Notes: generated by a model from the letters alone, not told the origin. Positions 54,375 through 62,359 are shown, counted from the stretch's first letter. The stretch is 64,000 bases of DNA from Litoribacter ruber (GCF_018500185.1 NZ_JAHBGI010000005.1:244845-308844), one strand, 5' to 3'. A program made the numbers and translations.

Positions 54375-55025
54375 TCATTCGGGGCTTTGTTCAATAGTTT
54401 TTTTCGACTGTGATATTATCCTTCCGGCTTGAGGGCCTTCGCAAAACAGCAAATCGATTACACTAAGGTTGGGAACAAAGTCTAAGCCAAAGAGCTGCAT
54501 GTAAGGAACGGGGCGGTAAATACCCCTAACTTCGTAGGACTCTTTGGGCTGAATTACCCCTCGCAAATCCTGAAATCCCACATTTGGCTGATATTCAGTA
54601 CTTACGACTATTCTGACAGGATGTTGTAAAAATTTAAGACAAAGTGTCAGCAATTCAAGATTTAAGTCAAAAAGCCGAGTTGGCCTGCGTTCAAATACGC
54701 TTTCGTAATACGGAAAAAAATATTCAAAAAACGCTGCTTTACCATAAGCACTTTTTATGCCACGAAGGTGAATGTTGACCCACTTTTGTTCATAATCTAT
54801 TTCTATTTCCCTAAAAGGCCTGCCTTTTCCACCTTTTACAGGTACCGAAAGGTGCTCCACCTTGTTGGCCAGTCTGATGGAGGCCCGGTTTCTATAGGTC
54901 TGCTTCTGGTAATTGTCATGCCCCTCGATCATCAAGGTCTCCTTTCCCTCTATCGCCGCAAAATACTCTATCGGAGGCAGGTATAATAGGTCTGTGATTA
55001 CTGTACTGCCTTTATCAATCTTCAT
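54375..55025 (-). CDS. WbqC-like family protein
   Basis: 216 residues. The WbqC family pattern is visible: LLYLPPIEYFAAIEGKETLM at the start, YQKQTYRNRASIRLANKVEH (about 39-58), VKGGKGRPFREIEIDYEQKW and FFEYFFPYYESVF. Members are linked to polysaccharide synthesis and to other pathways in Bacteroidota, but the reaction is unknown. It is upstream of clpC in the same direction, 66 bases away. No membrane segment is visible. Confidence 0.82.
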   Translation of the reverse strand: MKIDKGSTVITDLLYLPPIEYFAAIEGKETLMIEGHDNYQKQTYRNRASIRLANKVEHLSVPVKGGKGRPFREIEIDYEQKWVNIHLRGIKSAYGKAAFFEYFFPYYESVFERRPTRLFDLNLELLTLCLKFLQHPVRIVVSTEYQPNVGFQDLRGVIQPKESYEVRGIYRPVPYMQLFGLDFVPNLSVIDLLFCEGPQAGRIISQSKKTIEQSPE

Positions 55026-55178
55026 TATTCATCATTCATCATTCGATATGTTATCACTCTTGGTACCAGGTACCACGTACCAAGTACCACGTAAACTGAC
55101 CCCCACTCTAAACTCCTAAACCATCCCGCCGCGCTCCAGCGCCGGGAAATAACCTCCTAAACCATCACCACCACAAGA

Positions 55179-55223
55179 AAAACCTTCCAGGCCTATCAAA
55201 TTTTCACGAGACCTAGAGGGTTT
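55179..55223. repeat. AACCTTCC hairpin repeat, copy 2
   Basis: AAACCTTCCAGG at the left pairs imperfectly with CCTAGAGGGTTT at the right, around ATTTTCACGAGA. It is a diverged form of the hairpin at 7520-7563. It lies downstream of the HicB-like gene (minus strand) and could end its transcript. Confidence 0.6.
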
Positions 55224-55236
55224 AAATGGGGTCTTG

Positions 55237-55632
55237 TCACAGTTCAATAGCCAATAACTCCTTGCCTAATTTGTGAAGCCCTTCTTCAATTTTTTTCCTT
55301 TGGGCAGTTCTCGGCTTTTTCAGACCACTTGCATAGTGCTGAATTAGCTTCTGATTTATTCCCGTCACCTTTTCTATAGCCGCATTGGTAAATATACCTT
55401 TATAATAATTCAAAAGGCTTTCAACATCGTATTGAAATTCCAATTCAAAATCCCCTTTCAAGGCATCAGGAATATCATTAGGCTTATTCTCCTTCACTAC
55501 GTCAATTGCATCCAAAACTGCGGCTTTGGCTGCATTGGGAGTATCTCCCACCCCAGTCACCCCCCAAACATCCGGCGCATAGGCTGCATAATGATCCTCC
55601 GCTCTTTCAATGACAATTTTAATAGATCTCAT
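55237..55632 (-). CDS. HicB-like antitoxin without HicA partner
   Basis: 131 residues from the ATG at 55632 (MRSIKIVIERAEDHYAAYAP). The N-terminal half is the HicB fold (AYAPDVWGVTGVGDTPNAAKAA); the C-terminal half (IEKVTGINQKLIQHYASGLKKPR) is an Xre-type helix-turn-helix, a known HicB variant. HicB normally neutralises the HicA RNase. I found no HicA-like gene on either side: upstream 215 bases are word-like repeats, downstream lies a hairpin. It is either a solitary regulator or a remnant. Confidence 0.78.
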   Translation of the reverse strand: MRSIKIVIERAEDHYAAYAPDVWGVTGVGDTPNAAKAAVLDAIDVVKENKPNDIPDALKGDFELEFQYDVESLLNYYKGIFTNAAIEKVTGINQKLIQHYASGLKKPRTAQRKKIEEGLHKLGKELLAIEL

Positions 55633-55847
55633 TGTTTTTAACTCAAATGCTTTCCACCTTTCACCTCTTACTTCCTCCCCCTCGGCTACGCTCGGGGACC
55701 GGTTATGCAACCAGAAAATGACCAGCTTTGACTCCGCTCAGCTAATCAAAGAACTCCCGCTCCATTATGCAACTTATTTTAACTTTGTGCCCATTGTGAT
55801 CAATTTACCACGCTTTTAAACCCTTCTCCGCGAAGAAGGAACCTGCT

Positions 55848-56477
55848 TTAAACCACTTCATCCACATTCCCCAATCCTTCCCTCACGATCAGGATTTCGT
55901 CGCTGGTGCAGTCCAAGATGGTAGAGGCCACATTGTTTCCGTAACCGCCATCTATTACCACGTCCACTAGATCTTTGTACTTCTCATAAATCAACTCGGG
56001 ATCGGTGCTATACTCGATCACCTCATCCTCATCGCGGATGGAGGTGGTCACGATGGGCTGACCAAGCTCCTTAACAAGAGTCCTTGGAATGGAATGGTCC
56101 GGCACACGGATACCCACCGTTTTCTTTTTGCTGTTGAGCAGTTTGGGCACGTTGTTGTTGGCATTGAGGATAAAGGTGAATGGACCCGGTAGGGCTTTTT
56201 TCATCACCTTAAAAACCGGCGTGCTCACCGTACGAGTGTAGTCAGCAATATCGCTCAAGTCATAGCAAATGAAAGAAAAGTTCTGCTTCTGCGGCTTCAC
56301 CCCTTTTATCTGGCAGACCTTTTCTATGGCCTTTTGGTTGAAAATATCACAGCCAATACCATAGACGGTATCCGTAGGGTAGATGATTACCCCGCCGTTT
56401 CGCAATACGTCGACGATGTGCTGTATTCTTCGGGGATCGGGGTTTTCCGGGTAGAGTTTGATAAATTCTGCAGGCAT
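55848..56477 (-). CDS. Threonylcarbamoyl-AMP synthase (Sua5/YciO/YrdC family)
   Basis: 209 residues. The YrdC domain has VIIYPTDTVYGIGCDIFN (about 30-47), IKGVKPQKQNFSFIC, PGPFTFILNANNNVPK, and VGIRVPDHSIPRTLV. It makes threonylcarbamoyl-AMP, used to form t6A37 on ANN-decoding tRNAs; related YciO proteins have other roles. It ends with a conserved segment NVASTILDCTSDEILIVREG. No partner of the t6A pathway is adjacent. It diverges from mltG, with 158 bases between. Confidence 0.92.
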   Translation of the reverse strand: MPAEFIKLYPENPDPRRIQHIVDVLRNGGVIIYPTDTVYGIGCDIFNQKAIEKVCQIKGVKPQKQNFSFICYDLSDIADYTRTVSTPVFKVMKKALPGPFTFILNANNNVPKLLNSKKKTVGIRVPDHSIPRTLVKELGQPIVTTSIRDEDEVIEYSTDPELIYEKYKDLVDVVIDGGYGNNVASTILDCTSDEILIVREGLGNVDEVV

Positions 56478-56635
56478 ATGCTGATAGGTTAATGGCTGAA
56501 AAAGATTTATTAAAGATAAGTGATATAATTGAAAAAATGTTTAGCAGGGCCAAGAGCCAGTCCATTTTCCCTGCGCCTTTGTTCTTTTTTGACTACTTTT
56601 GAAAAAAATCATCCCTTCCTGCGTTAATATAGGAT

Positions 56636-57679
56636 ATGATCCCAGATAAAAAGACCAAACGATACCTGATTGCTGTCATTGCCGTCACCGTTTTGATGAC
56701 CTCCATGACATTTTATTTCTACCAGGCTTTCTTCTCCCCCAATGCCCTGACCGACAAAGAGGAACCCGCCCTACTGAAAATTCCCAGAGGCGCCACTTTC
56801 AAAACCGTCTCCGACAGCCTGACCAAGAACGAAATCATCCACGATATTGTCACCTTCTCCTTTGTGGCAAAAGTGAGAGGATACCAGGATGATGTTAAAC
56901 CCGGTCTCTACGAAATCAGACCCAAGATGAGTAACAAGGACCTGGTGGCCCTGCTTTCCTCCGGCCGGCAGACACCAGTGAGGCTTACTTTCAACAACAT
57001 CAGAACCAAAGAAGACCTGGCCGAAAAGGTAACCCGAAACCTGGAAATGGATCAGGCGGAATTTAAAAGCCTCCTTACAGACAGCACCTATTACTCCAAA
57101 TTCGATTTGAAAGAGGAAACGGTGATGAGCATTTTTATCCCAAACACCTACGAGGTTTATTGGAACGTGACCCCCGAAGGGCTTTTTGACAGGATGCACA
57201 AGGAGTATGAAAAATTCTGGAATGAGGAGAGGACAGCCAAACTCACCCAATTGAATCTGGACAGGAAGGAAGTGAGCACGTTGGCTTCCATTGTTCAGGC
57301 CGAAACCCAAATGTCGGATGAAAGGCCACGGGTGGCGGGTGTTTACCTCAACCGATTGAGGATGAACATGCCCCTTCAGGCCGACCCTACTTTGGTTTTT
57401 GCCCTGCAGGATTTCAGCATCAAGAGGGTCCTCAATGTGCACAAAGAAATCGACAGTCCGTACAACACCTATAAATACACCGGCCTGCCTCCAGGACCGA
57501 TCAACCTGCCGGATATCAGCTCCATTGATGCCGTACTAGCAGCCGAGGACCATAAGTACATCTATTTTTGCGCCAAGGATGACTTCTCCGGATACCATGC
57601 CTTTGCCACCAACTACAACGAGCACCTGCAAAACGCCCGCCGTTACCAGCAGGCTTTAAACAGGGCCAAAATCTATTAA
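56636..57679 (+). CDS. mltG: Endolytic murein transglycosylase MltG
   Basis: 347 residues. One N-terminal membrane segment (YLIAVIAVTVLMTSMTFYFY), a LysM-like region (LKIPRGATFKTVSDSLTKNE), then the YceG catalytic domain with LASIVQAETQMSDERPRVAG (catalytic Glu in QAET), YLNRLRMNMPLQADPTLVFAL, and YNTYKYTGLPPGPINLPD. It cuts nascent peptidoglycan strands to set glycan length. It is followed four bases later by a thioesterase gene, an arrangement seen in other Bacteroidota. Confidence 0.95.
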   Translation: MIPDKKTKRYLIAVIAVTVLMTSMTFYFYQAFFSPNALTDKEEPALLKIPRGATFKTVSDSLTKNEIIHDIVTFSFVAKVRGYQDDVKPGLYEIRPKMSNKDLVALLSSGRQTPVRLTFNNIRTKEDLAEKVTRNLEMDQAEFKSLLTDSTYYSKFDLKEETVMSIFIPNTYEVYWNVTPEGLFDRMHKEYEKFWNEERTAKLTQLNLDRKEVSTLASIVQAETQMSDERPRVAGVYLNRLRMNMPLQADPTLVFALQDFSIKRVLNVHKEIDSPYNTYKYTGLPPGPINLPDISSIDAVLAAEDHKYIYFCAKDDFSGYHAFATNYNEHLQNARRYQQALNRAKIY

Positions 57680-57682
57680 TCC

Positions 57683-58087
57683 ATGTTCACTACCGAAACC
57701 CAGGTAAGGGTAAGATATGCTGAGACAGACCAGATGGGGTATGTCTACTATGGAAATTATGCCGCCTACTATGAGGTGGGCAGGGTGGAAGCCATGCGTA
57801 ACATCGGCTTTTCCTACAAAAAGCTGGAAGAACAGGGCATCATGATGCCTGCTTTGGAAAATTACAGCCGCTACTACAAACCGGGCAGATACGATGAACT
57901 GCTGACCATCAAAGTGGAGGTGAGGGAGATGCCCGGGGTGAGGATCCGCTTCGACTGCACCATCATCAACGAGGCCGGGGAGGTCATCAACGAGGGCTAT
58001 ACCCTGTTGACCTTCATCCGTACCGACAACCACCGCCCCTGCCGACCACCGAAAGACCTATTGGACTTGATGAGACCTTATTATTAA
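57683..58087 (+). CDS. Acyl-CoA thioesterase (YbgC/4HBT family)
   Basis: 134 residues. Hot-dog fold with VRYAETDQMGYVYYGNYAAYYE; Asp at residue 12-14 of the motif YAETDQMG is the active-site acid of this family. It probably hydrolyses short acyl-CoA esters. It starts three bases after the mltG stop, so the two are co-transcribed. The C-terminus is enriched in Arg (NHRPCRPPKDLLDLMR). Confidence 0.92.
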   Translation: MFTTETQVRVRYAETDQMGYVYYGNYAAYYEVGRVEAMRNIGFSYKKLEEQGIMMPALENYSRYYKPGRYDELLTIKVEVREMPGVRIRFDCTIINEAGEVINEGYTLLTFIRTDNHRPCRPPKDLLDLMRPYY

Positions 58088-58254
58088 GGGTTTATGGTTT
58101 AAAGTTTAAGGCTTATGGGGATGATTTAGGGTTTAGCATTAAGAACTTGGCGTTCTCTGCGCCTTCGTTGCGCTCTTTGCGTGAAACTATCCAGCTTAAT
58201 TTCTCGCAGCGTCGCAGCGAAATACGCCGCGCCCGCCGCGAGAAAACTTTTTTT

Positions 58255-59394
58255 CTACTCCACCGTGAATCTCACAAATCCCAATTCGTCATCCATGTTT
58301 TCAAACATCCAGATCTGTCCGTCTTTGACGAAATGGTGGGCGGGTATTTTGGTCAGCCCTTCCAGGAACGTCTCCCCCAGCAAGTTCAAATCCGTATCAA
58401 AAGCACTCAGCCAAACCTTACTAGATGACTTGTTATTGCCCTCGGCGTCCTGTTTGGATTCGGTCAGGTAGCTGAACCTCAAAAACCTCTCGTTTTTCTC
58501 ATCCCACACCGGCTGGCTAAATGCGATTTCCTTTTTAAAGTCCGCCATAGCTTTGTTAAATTCCTCCTGCGAGTCTATGGTCTTCTTATATTTGCCGGTT
58601 TTCCTATGAGCAAAAAGCTGGTTATCCATTTCCTTTTTCTCCACCAGCCCGTCCTCTGGGTTGTAAATATGAATGCTGTTATCCACATTGTTGGTAATAA
58701 ATACCTTATCCTTGGCCTGGTTAACAAAATAGTTGGGACCCATCATGACCATTGGCATGCCCTTTTCATTTACCCAGCTGAAAAAATAATCCTTTTGGTA
58801 TTCCTGCTCGGGAAAAGTGACCTTTTTCAGGGATTTCTCCTCCAGATCTATCACCCCAAAATAAAATTCCTCCTCATGGAAATTCGAGAAAGTACCATAT
58901 AGCTTATTGGGGTCGGAATTTGGGATCACTCCACTGAACATATTTTCATTTACCTTCAACTCGTCACCTGATAAATCCTGGGGCTTGAGTGATACTGATT
59001 TCTTTTTATTGCCCTGCTGGTCAAAGATGCCGCCACGGTCAAAGGAAAGAATGAAAAATTCATCAGAAGGGGCGCTAAAAATCCTATATACGTATTGGCC
59101 CACACCGTTGGGACCTTCTTTTTCATAGGGCGTGGCCCCTACTAACTTCAGCTCCTCCAGGTCAATCTTCTCCACTTGACTCCTGTCGGCGTCAAAATTA
59201 TATAAATATCTACGATCGTCGGAAAGCACGGATTGATACAAGCCGGTTTTCAAATACAAAATCTCCTCTCCTGCATCCACCATTACAGTATCCTGGCTGA
59301 CCGCCAAACCACCTTCAGGCCTATAACCTTCCTCAGACTTGCTGCAGGCCGCCACTATAAAAAACAAAAACATTAGCACTAAAACATTCTTCAT
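58255..59394 (-). CDS. DUF4221 lipoprotein (paralogue of 31382-32518)
   Basis: 379 residues. Lipoprotein signal FLFFIVAACSKSEEG, then a beta-rich region with YEKEGPNGVGQYVYR, ITNNVDNSIHIYNPEDG and SYLTESKQDAEGNNKSSS. The pattern matches the DUF4221 lipoprotein near 31.4 kb, including the GPNGxG motif. In contrast to that locus, no small secreted peptide gene is visible upstream (59395-59601), so it may work alone or with an unlinked peptide. It probably lies at the cell surface. Confidence 0.78.
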   Translation of the reverse strand: MKNVLVLMFLFFIVAACSKSEEGYRPEGGLAVSQDTVMVDAGEEILYLKTGLYQSVLSDDRRYLYNFDADRSQVEKIDLEELKLVGATPYEKEGPNGVGQYVYRIFSAPSDEFFILSFDRGGIFDQQGNKKKSVSLKPQDLSGDELKVNENMFSGVIPNSDPNKLYGTFSNFHEEEFYFGVIDLEEKSLKKVTFPEQEYQKDYFFSWVNEKGMPMVMMGPNYFVNQAKDKVFITNNVDNSIHIYNPEDGLVEKKEMDNQLFAHRKTGKYKKTIDSQEEFNKAMADFKKEIAFSQPVWDEKNERFLRFSYLTESKQDAEGNNKSSSKVWLSAFDTDLNLLGETFLEGLTKIPAHHFVKDGQIWMFENMDDELGFVRFTVE

Positions 59395-59601
59395 AAGTAT
59401 TGGGATTAAAGATTCAAAAAACTCTCACCACCAATTTATGAATAATAATTTTATGAACTAATATTTTTGGATTAAAATACAATTCATACTTCATGGTATA
59501 TTCATTACTTTGCGGACCTCTGAGTCTTTGCGGTTATTTTGAATCCATCCCCCCATCTTGAAAATAATTCGTAATTTTAGCCTCATTTTTATTATTTTTC
59601 C

Positions 59602-60549
59602 ATGGTGAAGCAAAAGTTTAAAGACTACGTAAATATAGCGGACAAGAGGGCCCAAGCACTGCGGCATGTGCATTTCGGCAATCCTGACCAAAACCTCTAC
59701 GATGTAGGCAAGCTTTTCATTCAGCAGGTCCAAAAGGATGAAATCACCGAAAGAGCCTATGCGGTAGCCTTTAATTTCACTGTGGCCATGTTCCCACTAT
59801 TGCTCTTTTTGCTGAACATGATCCCCTATATCCAGTATTTTTTCCCGGATGTGACTACCGGCAATATCCTGATGTTTGTACAGGAGATCGTGCCGCCCAG
59901 CATTTACCTTGAAGCCGAAAGCACCATTATGGACATTGTAAGCCGGCCTAGGCAAGGCCTGCTATCTTTTGGTTTCTTCCTGGCCCTTTTCTTGGCCACC
60001 AATGGGGTGGTCTCGCTCATGAACGCTTTCAACGCCTGCTATAGAACCAAGGAAAACAGGGGTTATTTCACCACCCGCCTCCTAGCAGTGGGGATAGTGC
60101 TCATTTTGGTGTTGGATCTGTGTGCGGCCGCCCTGGTAATGATTTTTGGCAACCAGCTGCTGGGCATGCTGTCCGAACAGGGGCTCGTGTCGAGTGGATT
60201 CAATTATTACCTGGTAGCTTCCCTGAGGTTTTTCGCTCTATTGTTCCTGTTTATGATCGCCACCGCCTTCATTTTCCGCTTTGCCCCGGCCGTGCACGAC
60301 AAGTGGCGCTTCTTCAGCACAGGCTCCGTCACGGCGGGCCTACTGATCACCTTGGGATTTTACGTGTTTTCCTTCTACCTAAACAACTTCGCCACCTACA
60401 ACAGGCTCTACGGATCCATCGGCACCATGATCGCTGTCATGTTGTGGCTATTGATCACCAGCTTCATCATCCTGATCTGTTTCGAAATCAACGTGGCCCT
60501 GGACAAAGCCGCCGAGAAGCGCAGCGTGACAAAATTTATCAAACGCTAA
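59602..60549 (+). CDS. YihY/BrkB-family membrane protein
   Basis: 315 residues with six or seven membrane segments (for example AYAVAFNFTVAMFPLLLFLL, LLSFGFFLALFLATNGVVSL, GIVLILVLDLCAAALVMIFG, SLRFFALLFLFMIATAFIFR, VTAGLLITLGFYVFSFYLNN, GTMIAVMLWLLITSFIILIC). The family signature ATNGVVSLMNAFNACYRTKENR is present. Members were once called RNase BN but are now considered envelope proteins of unknown role. It is the last housekeeping gene before the tRNA-Ser region. The start ATG lies behind a T-rich leader. Confidence 0.88.
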   Translation: MVKQKFKDYVNIADKRAQALRHVHFGNPDQNLYDVGKLFIQQVQKDEITERAYAVAFNFTVAMFPLLLFLLNMIPYIQYFFPDVTTGNILMFVQEIVPPSIYLEAESTIMDIVSRPRQGLLSFGFFLALFLATNGVVSLMNAFNACYRTKENRGYFTTRLLAVGIVLILVLDLCAAALVMIFGNQLLGMLSEQGLVSSGFNYYLVASLRFFALLFLFMIATAFIFRFAPAVHDKWRFFSTGSVTAGLLITLGFYVFSFYLNNFATYNRLYGSIGTMIAVMLWLLITSFIILICFEINVALDKAAEKRSVTKFIKR

Positions 60550-60593
60550 ATCAGCCAGTTAGCTAAACCAACACATTTTTTCACCCGAAACCA

Positions 60594-60624
60594 TTTGCAA
60601 AAACAAAACTTAGCACTACCTTTG
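60594..60624 (+). promoter_or_regulatory. Promoter of the tRNA-Ser transcript
   Basis: TTTG at 60594-60597 and TACCTTTG at 60617-60624 with exactly 19 bases between, a full match to the Bacteroidota consensus. The expected start is near 60631, about 120 bases before the tRNA. The leader contains a duplicated 5' fragment of the tRNA (60664-60677). Confidence 0.8.
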
Positions 60625-60663
60625 CAATCCGTTAACACATAAAACGGAAACGCAATTAGACCC

Positions 60664-60677
60664 AGAGGAGTGGCAGA
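60664..60677 (+). repeat. 14-bp copy of the tRNA-Ser 5' end
   Basis: AGAGGAGTGGCAGA, identical to the first 14 bases of the tRNA at 60752-60765, lies 88 bases upstream in the same transcript. The following bases diverge (CCTGTCTGCC). Confidence 0.85.
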
Positions 60678-60751
60678 CCTGTCTGCCTTAATCCAAAAAG
60701 GTCAACACTGCGAAAACATAAAAGATACCCGACCGGGGTATTAAGACAAAT

Positions 60752-60836
60752 AGAGGAGTGGCAGAGTGGTCGAATGCGGCGGTCTTGAAAACCGTTGTAC
60801 CGCAAGGTACCGGGGGTTCGAATCCCTCCTCCTCTG
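60752..60836 (+). tRNA. tRNA-Ser (anticodon TGA)
   Basis: Acceptor arms AGAGGAG (60752-60758) and CTCCTCT (60829-60835) pair perfectly, with G at 60836 as the discriminator and no encoded CCA. The anticodon arm is GCGGT-CTTGAAA-ACCGT with anticodon TGA at 60786-60788. There is a long variable arm (TTGTACCGCAAGGTACC region) as in tRNA-Ser, and a T arm GGGGG-TTCGAAT-CCCTC. It is read by tRNA-Ser synthetase by family rules. Its 3' half, beginning exactly at the anticodon, is repeated at 61173-61249. Confidence 0.97.
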
Positions 60837-60840
60837 CAGA

Positions 60841-60874
60841 AGGCTCAAATCGAAAGATTTGGGCCTCTTTTTTT
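60841..60874 (+). terminator. Intrinsic terminator of the tRNA-Ser transcript
   Basis: AGGCTCAAATC pairs with GATTTGGGCCT (one G-U) around a GAAA loop, followed by seven T. It begins four bases after the tRNA end. Confidence 0.9.
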
Positions 60875-60908
60875 CATGTCATTTTTTATCTCTAAACCTT
60901 TTTTTGCC

Positions 60909-61160
60909 ATGGATGTTCAGTACTACACTTACATTCTCAAAAGCACTAAGGACGGAAAATATTACTACGGCCACTCGAAGGACCTAACCAAAAGACTTAA
61001 GGAACACAACGCAGGTAAAGTGCGGTCTACCAAAGGCCGGAGACCATTTGTAATTTTATATTCCGAAACCTTCACCTCTAAATCAGAAGCCTACAAAAGA
61101 GAAATGTATTTTAAATCTATTGAAGGGTACAACTATTTAAGAGAAAACAGGATTATCTAA
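60909..61160 (+). CDS. GIY-YIG endonuclease, single domain
   Basis: 83 residues from the ATG at 60909; the longer frame from 60795 runs through the tRNA and is rejected. The GIY-YIG fold is recognised from YYTYILKSTKDGKYYYGHS (residues 4-22), the conserved Arg in LTKRLKEHN, and the catalytic Glu in AYKREMYFK near residue 68. It is about the minimum size for this domain. Single-domain GIY-YIG proteins beside tRNA genes are common in Bacteroidota and are often annotated as excinuclease subunits, which is misleading. Here the tRNA 3' half is duplicated behind it, as if the gene had inserted into the tRNA and rebuilt it. No integrase is present. Confidence 0.85.
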   Translation: MDVQYYTYILKSTKDGKYYYGHSKDLTKRLKEHNAGKVRSTKGRRPFVILYSETFTSKSEAYKREMYFKSIEGYNYLRENRII

Positions 61161-61172
61161 ATATCCCTCCAA

Positions 61173-61249
61173 TGAAAACCGTTGTACCGCAAGGTACCGG
61201 GGGTTCTCCCGTAGGGACCCCTTTGGGGGAATCCCTCCTCCTCCTCTGC
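61173..61249 (+). repeat. Duplicated 3' half of tRNA-Ser with internal insertion
   Basis: 61173-61206 is identical for 34 bases to 60786-60819, that is from the anticodon to the T-loop. A 22-base block (61207-61228, TCCCGTAGGGA then CCCCTTTGGGG, two small hairpins) interrupts it, and the tRNA end then resumes (GAATCCCTCCTCC) with one extra CTC. It lacks a 5' half and so cannot make a tRNA. The offset between copies is 387 bases. Confidence 0.93.
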
Positions 61250-61260
61250 TTTACAAAACC

Positions 61261-61302
61261 CTAACTAGCTGAAAACATGCGAGTTAGTGTTTTTATTTTT
61301 TA
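61261..61302 (+). terminator. Intrinsic terminator after the tRNA fragment
   Basis: CTAACTAGC (61261-61269) pairs with GCGAGTTAG (61279-61287) with one mismatch, followed by TGTTTTTATTTTTT. It probably ends the GIY-YIG transcript. Confidence 0.75.
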
Positions 61303-61731
61303 ATCAGTATCGAAATCAGTATCGAATTGGTTGCCATTTTGACACCCCTCCCTAGCCTGTCGAAGATATTTCATGATTCCCTGCCCACGCTGGAAAACCT
61401 TCAAATGGGTGGGTATCCCTAACCAGCATCCATCAAATACGTCACCCAATTAGCCAACAAGAATATCAATATTACTAGCATCAGAGCTAAGAAGAAGTGG
61501 CTATCCATCCCTGCTTTTGGGGAAAAGATAATACACCCCATATGGTGCAGTCTTTGCAGTTTCTGCACTACCCTTATATACAGCTTAGAAAGACCATTTT
61601 CTCAAAGAAAATAGTGCAAAGGGAGTGCAAGGATTGCAAGATAACAAGCATTAGGCCGTACTGTAGGCTTCATTTAGTTGTCAGGTTGCAGAATTATCAG
61701 TAAATTACTTTACTCGGTCATATGGCATTCC
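61303..61731. other. Accessory region without clear gene
   Basis: About 430 bases. A direct repeat CAGTATCGAA occurs twice (about 61305-61325). A frame through 61430-61530 reads IKYVTQLANKNINITSIR, which looks protein-like, but stops lie on both sides, so it may be a gene remnant. No start with a ribosome site was found. Confidence 0.5.
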
Positions 61732-62046
61732 ATGAAAGAAAAAATAAATATACCGGATCTCAAGCTATCCCAATTATTCCGGAAAGGGATATTTTGGGAC
61801 GTTGACATTGATCTTCTCGATGTGAAGAGGGATGCATATTTCATTATACCAAGAATATTGAACCGGTTTATGTTTCACGAGGTATTCTTGGAAAACCTTG
61901 AAAGTATCTACCCAAGAGATCTTATTTGTTACTATGCGCTGAACAGTGGTGAAATCCGGGGGAATGAAAAAATTGAATTCCTTGCCAAAAGATACGGGTT
62001 AAGGCCCCAAGAGTTTATGAATTATATCCCCCCTGAAATGATGTAG
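61732..62046 (+). CDS. DUF6922-like protein
   Basis: 104 residues from the ATG at 61732; the GTG-type extension to 61678 is less likely. The pattern LFRKGIFWDVDIDLLDVKRD, then YFIIPRILNRFMFHEVF, resembles DUF6922 proteins (fWDvD...LD...fII.RvL), which are often beside AbiEii toxins. The C-terminus has KIEFLAKRYGLRPQEFMNYI. It lies about 450 bases upstream of the AbiEi gene, separated by four inverted repeats. It may be a regulator or an added component of that system. Confidence 0.65.
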   Translation: MKEKINIPDLKLSQLFRKGIFWDVDIDLLDVKRDAYFIIPRILNRFMFHEVFLENLESIYPRDLICYYALNSGEIRGNEKIEFLAKRYGLRPQEFMNYIPPEMM

Positions 62047-62171
62047 CTAGACTTTGGACTATTACCTTAAAACGCAACCTACATCCCAGTGAAACCCCAA
62101 TACTAGACCTCCCAAAAGGGGGAATATGGCTACTTAAAAAAAATAACCTTTTAAATTCCAAGTATTTAACA

Positions 62172-62234
62172 GCTTATTGAGTTATTGTTCAATAAGCCAA
62201 TAACCCCATAAGTAAATGGACTCATGGGGTTATT
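62172..62234. repeat. Two adjacent inverted repeats
   Basis: GCTTATTGA (62172-62180) pairs perfectly with TCAATAAGC (62189-62197). One base later AATAACCCCAT (62199-62209) pairs perfectly with ATGGGGTTATT (62224-62234). An ATGGGGTTATT-type word recurs in the loops. Confidence 0.85.
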
Positions 62235-62320
62235 AATCAATAAATAAATAAATAAGTAAGTAAGTAAGTGAGGGGTTTCATAAGGCCTTCTGCTTGCCGA
62301 TAAAAGGTTGGAGCCTATCC

Positions 62321-62359
62321 TAAGCAATTGGGGAAAAAAGTTTTTTCCCCAATTGCTTA
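62321..62359. repeat. Perfect 39-base palindrome
   Basis: TAAGCAATTGGGGAAAAAA (62321-62339) is the exact reverse complement of 62341-62359, with a single G between. It lies in the middle of the gap between the DUF6922-like and AbiEi genes. A 19-bp stem with a one-base loop can form a cruciform. Confidence 0.93.

Noticed and set aside
60795..60908. N-terminal extension of the GIY-YIG gene
   Set aside because: It would start inside the tRNA and cross its terminator; the fold begins after the ATG at 60909.
61497..61703. 68-residue frame between the tRNA fragment and the DUF6922-like gene
   Set aside because: No ribosome site, unusual composition and no recognisable domain. The protein-like stretch near 61430-61530 is in another frame, so I left the region as unassigned.
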